From NCBI GenBank assembly GCA_017404585.1, contig JAFRCB010000320.1, positions 1 to 9,082 on the forward strand: a stretch of 9,082 nt of DNA, in the 5' to 3' direction. This document shows positions 6,366 through 9,082 of this stretch, piece by piece; the first letter of the stretch is position 1, and every line of letters starts with the position of its first letter. Both the position numbers and the translations under genes were made by a program. The DNA is from Lachnospiraceae bacterium. Lineage in GTDB: Bacteria; Bacillota; Clostridia; Lachnospirales; Lachnospiraceae. Under the pieces are notes generated by a model. The model did no database searches. It was not told where the DNA came from and was given only the letters and a program-made list of their open reading frames with translations.

Positions 6366-7523
6366 TCAGCTGACGTAACCTGCATTCTTGAGAATCTCGA
6401 CTGCCTTTTCCTTGTTTGCCTCGGAAATACGGACGATCGGGCCTGTACAGCCCATGCCGCTCTCGGCGTAGATATTCTCTTTCCAAAGAGCCTGTACAGC
6501 ATCCTCAAGATCCATGACCTCGATACCCGGGATCTGAGCTGTGACGATTTCCGCCGGCGGAGCTTTAACTTCCTCTTTCGGAGCTCCTGCTTTCTCCTGA
6601 GCAGCCTTGAGGTCGGCGCGGATAGCGTCAAGACCTGCGGCCTTTGCAGCAGCGAACTCAGCCTTTGCGATCTCAAATACCTTGCCCTTGATAAGCTGGC
6701 CCGCGAAACGCATCGCGTTCGCAATGACCGGAGCGCCCGATGCGCGGGATACGATCATAATCAGCTTGTCATAGTTCTCGCCGATACCCGGGCCATAGCC
6801 GAAGCCTGAAGCTTCAAAGCTGCCGCCTGTGGTGTAGGAGGAGAGCATCTTGGTAATGACGTTGCCTGTCAGAGAATCCATGACCATGATATCCGGTGTG
6901 CCGCGAAGCACGTCATTTCCTCTCATGACACAGCCGCCGTCCGCACGGCTGGATTCCGCGAATTTAATCGGATAGCCGCCGTCCTGGAGCTTCTTCAGAG
7001 CCTTCTCTGCCTGTCTCGCGCCGTCAACGTTCAGAATACCGACTGTCGGCTCTGCGATGCCGCATGCCTTAGCGGTAATGATGCCGTAGATCGCGTTCAG
7101 GATCATGCCCTCGATACGGTCTGTGCTGGATGTTCCTGTCGTGTTTGCGATGAACATCTCTTTTCCGAGAGCCGGAGTAATGCAGCGTCCGACTGTGGAT
7201 ACACCGATCGGGAACGGATAATGCATGGTGACCGCGCCGTCAATAGCACCGCTGTCCAGGAGGTCATCCATCTTGTCATGTCCGTCTTCATCGTCCGTGG
7301 CCTTGACAGTTGTCACGCCCTCAGCTTCGAGGCTGCCGATATAATAAACATCGACTCCGCTCTTAGCCGCATCCAGAGCTGCCGCCATCGCATTTTCTTC
7401 ACCGTGTTCGCTTCCCATGCCTGTCAGAGCGATTTTGGGTTTTTTTCCGAAACTGCCGGTCTCGAGACCTTCAGCCATCTCCAGAAAGGTCTCGGCGATT
7501 ACTTTTTCAATTGTATTTGCCAT
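6366..7523 (-). CDS. grdD: Glycine/sarcosine/betaine reductase component C, alpha subunit GrdD
   Basis: GrdD is the cytoplasmic subunit of component C that completes formation of acetyl phosphate from the Se-carboxymethyl-derived acetyl thioester. The product is 385 residues from MANTIEKVIAETF. The large N-terminal part (about 25-305) is PlsX-like, with IALTGMGSEHGEENAM at 31-46, and a short Ala/Lys/Pro-rich linker (about 308-325) leads to a small C-terminal domain carrying GMGCTGP. With this start the cysteine is C359, the same number as the catalytic Cys359 reported for Eubacterium acidaminophilum GrdD, which supports the start choice. The ATG at 7523 has AAAGGTG six bases upstream, 22 nt after the grdC stop; the in-frame ATG at 7562 lies inside grdC. 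The stop is TGA, followed by the 183-nt leader of selA. Expected partners are GrdC here and GrdA, GrdB and GrdE off the right edge. Confidence 0.95.
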   Translation of the reverse strand: MANTIEKVIAETFLEMAEGLETGSFGKKPKIALTGMGSEHGEENAMAAALDAAKSGVDVYYIGSLEAEGVTTVKATDDEDGHDKMDDLLDSGAIDGAVTMHYPFPIGVSTVGRCITPALGKEMFIANTTGTSSTDRIEGMILNAIYGIITAKACGIAEPTVGILNVDGARQAEKALKKLQDGGYPIKFAESSRADGGCVMRGNDVLRGTPDIMVMDSLTGNVITKMLSSYTTGGSFEASGFGYGPGIGENYDKLIMIVSRASGAPVIANAMRFAGQLIKGKVFEIAKAEFAAAKAAGLDAIRADLKAAQEKAGAPKEEVKAPPAEIVTAQIPGIEVMDLEDAVQALWKENIYAESGMGCTGPIVRISEANKEKAVEILKNAGYVS

Positions 7524-7545
7524 ATTGTGCACCTTTCTTTCTGAT

Positions 7546-9082
7546 TTATGCTTCCTCTGCAAGAAGAGAAGCTGCGAACTGCTTCATTGCCTTAGCGATC
7601 ATGCCCTTGACTTCTTCTTCGGAAACGCCGCCCTTATCCTTAGCGCCTTCATTGGCCTGAATAACGAAGGAGACACCGTCGAACAGGTTGGTCATTCTGC
7701 CAAGGAACAGGGAGCCCTTGCCGATGATCATAGCCTTCTTGATCTTTCCTGCCAGAATGTCTTCTCTTGCAAATCCGATATACGGAACACCTGACGGGAT
7801 ATGGCCCTGTGTCGGAGCGAAGCCTGTGAGACCGTGCTCTTCAACAAATGCCGCAAGACCCTTACGATCGATCTCGCCCTTCTTAACAGCGAGGGCGCCG
7901 ATCATCTTGTAGTTAGCGAGCGGGACATCGCCTGCGCCGGCCGGCTTTGTGATATCCGGGTTCTGCATTTCCGGAGAGTACTTGTCGATATCGGTCATCT
8001 TCATGCCGTTTCTCTCAAGCGGATCTGCAACAAGGCTGCCGATAACGTTCTGCGGAGCAGCGCCTGTACCTACTGTGTGGCGTCCAAGGATGTCAAGGTT
8101 GACTTCCGGATTGACACCGTCGTTCTCTGTGAGAATGATGCAGAAGCCTGCAAGGCAGTCCTCGAGCATCGGAAGACCCTTCTTCACATGGTCCTTGCCG
8201 TTCATACCGAGCTTCGGAACGCAGCCGCCGCCGATGACAGCAACAGTCTTGAAAGCGCCTGCCTTAACAAGAGAAGCAGCCTCGATCATTGCGTGAGACG
8301 GGCCTGCGCAGAAACCGCGGGCATCGGAGCCTGTAGCGTTGTTGAGACCTGCGATCTCTGCAGCTGCCTTTGCGAAGTTACCGCCGCCGCGCTGGTTGAC
8401 ATCGCCGCAAGCCTCCTCGGAGCAGTCAATGACGTACTCGATCTCGCCTGCGTCAACGCCTGCAGCCTTAAGTCCGTGAAGGATAGAAAGTACGCTGGTC
8501 GCCTTGTTGGTAAGGTTCTCAAGCATTACCTCTGCGGAGAGGTTGACGTCGATGTCATGAGCTCTCTTGCAGCAGCCTGCGAGTTCATCTTTGTAATAAA
8601 TCGGATCTGCCTCACCGGACTCGACGAGTGCCTTGATCTCAGCAATGTCCTTGCCCTCAGCAACTCTTGCCATGATGTCTTCTGTGATGAGCGGATCTGC
8701 AGCGAGCTCAGCCTTGTGAGCGGCTACGAACTCTTTGTCCATATGGAATACTTCAAAGACATCGCATGCCTGTGTCAGCAGATAGAATTCTGCCTCGGGC
8801 ATGATCTCGCCGAACTTGCCATAGCGGTCCGCGCCTTCCATGGACTTGTCATAATATGGGAATTCCACCTTGGCGAGCTGATCCGGTGTAGCATTGCCGA
8901 TATAGACCTGATTCGGCCAATAGTCGACGACCTGCTCGAACGGGCGGACATGATTTCTCATCTCTTTAAGGTATTCAGATTCGGGATTGACTACGATCTC
9001 TGTAGTCTGGGTAGATCCGTTGTGAAGCATTAAATCCGGAGTATGTGCAAGAACGTATCCCGCACCCTTGATTACACTATTC
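7546..9082 (-). CDS. grdC: Glycine/sarcosine/betaine reductase component C, beta subunit GrdC (5' end outside window)
   Basis: GrdC is the FabH/thiolase-like subunit of component C, which accepts the carboxymethyl group from Sec of GrdA and makes the acetyl thioester. The frame stays open past the ATG at 9028-9030 to the window edge, and those 17 upstream codons read NSVIKGAGYVLAHTPDL, which looks like the normal GrdC N-terminus; the gene is therefore 5'-partial with only a few residues missing (511 visible; the family is about that size). The thiolase-like nucleophile region is GFCAGPSHAMIEA, with the Cys at codon 8308-8310. VIGGGCVPKLGMNGKDH and a C-terminal GFAPTQGHIPSGVPY (candidate catalytic His) follow. 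The stop is TAA, 22 nt before grdD. GrdC itself has no Sec; the Sec proteins GrdA and GrdB are expected upstream. A single operon with grdD and possibly selAB is likely. Confidence 0.95.
   Translation of the reverse strand, partial: NSVIKGAGYVLAHTPDLMLHNGSTQTTEIVVNPESEYLKEMRNHVRPFEQVVDYWPNQVYIGNATPDQLAKVEFPYYDKSMEGADRYGKFGEIMPEAEFYLLTQACDVFEVFHMDKEFVAAHKAELAADPLITEDIMARVAEGKDIAEIKALVESGEADPIYYKDELAGCCKRAHDIDVNLSAEVMLENLTNKATSVLSILHGLKAAGVDAGEIEYVIDCSEEACGDVNQRGGGNFAKAAAEIAGLNNATGSDARGFCAGPSHAMIEAASLVKAGAFKTVAVIGGGCVPKLGMNGKDHVKKGLPMLEDCLAGFCIILTENDGVNPEVNLDILGRHTVGTGAAPQNVIGSLVADPLERNGMKMTDIDKYSPEMQNPDITKPAGAGDVPLANYKMIGALAVKKGEIDRKGLAAFVEEHGLTGFAPTQGHIPSGVPYIGFAREDILAGKIKKAMIIGKGSLFLGRMTNLFDGVSFVIQANEGAKDKGGVSEEEVKGMIAKAMKQFAASLLAEEA

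Noticed and set aside
7524..7562. Longer grdD starting at the ATG at 7562
   Set aside because: It overlaps the grdC end and lacks a family-like N-terminus; the 7523 start places the catalytic cysteine at 359 as in the characterised enzyme.
7801..9033. 410-codon + strand open frame antisense to grdC
   Set aside because: It covers the conserved grdC gene and its Cys- and Leu-rich translation resembles no family; there is no ribosome site.
1..9082. CRISPR array or full insertion sequence
   Set aside because: No regularly spaced direct repeats and no transposase or integrase coding sequence were seen.

Overview
The window looks like a chromosomal segment of an anaerobic, amino-acid-fermenting Clostridia-type bacterium (Bacillota). 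The basis is glycine reductase (grd) genes beside selenocysteine (Sec) incorporation genes, strong GGAGG-type ribosome binding sites, a TTG start, and a LysR regulator attached to selB. Base composition looks balanced to slightly GC-rich by eye, unlike the low-GC Peptostreptococcaceae, so a Lachnospiraceae-like host is a reasonable guess. The species cannot be fixed from the sequence.

Left side, + strand: positions 24-296 form one very large imperfect palindrome (about 273 bp, arms of about 130 nt). Immediately after it is a single + strand gene, a NCS2/AzgA-type purine permease (361-1719). Its 3' end faces a 200-bp convergent intergenic region holding two large hairpins; the second is followed by a T tract and is a likely bidirectional terminator.

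Right side, all on the - strand and transcribed leftward: grdC (5' end cut off by the window edge), grdD, a 183-nt hairpin-rich intergenic leader, selA, selB, and a lysR-type regulator whose TTG start overlaps the selB stop. GrdC and GrdD form component C of glycine/sarcosine/betaine reductase, which converts the carboxymethyl-selenoenzyme intermediate to acetyl phosphate. SelA makes Sec-tRNA(Sec) and SelB delivers it to UGA codons. The expected Sec-containing users GrdA and GrdB should lie just beyond position 9082. The segment therefore couples a selenoprotein pathway to its own decoding machinery, with a probable selenium-linked regulator at the end. No in-frame UGA read as Sec is evident inside the six genes, but four of them end in TGA.

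The points most worth a second look are the giant palindrome, the structured leader between grdD and selA (possibly analogous to the E. coli SECIS-like selAB leader), and the neighbourhood of a purine permease with glycine reductase, which fits a purine-to-glycine fermentation. I do not see a clearly unprecedented gene system here; the novelty is in the non-coding elements and the arrangement.
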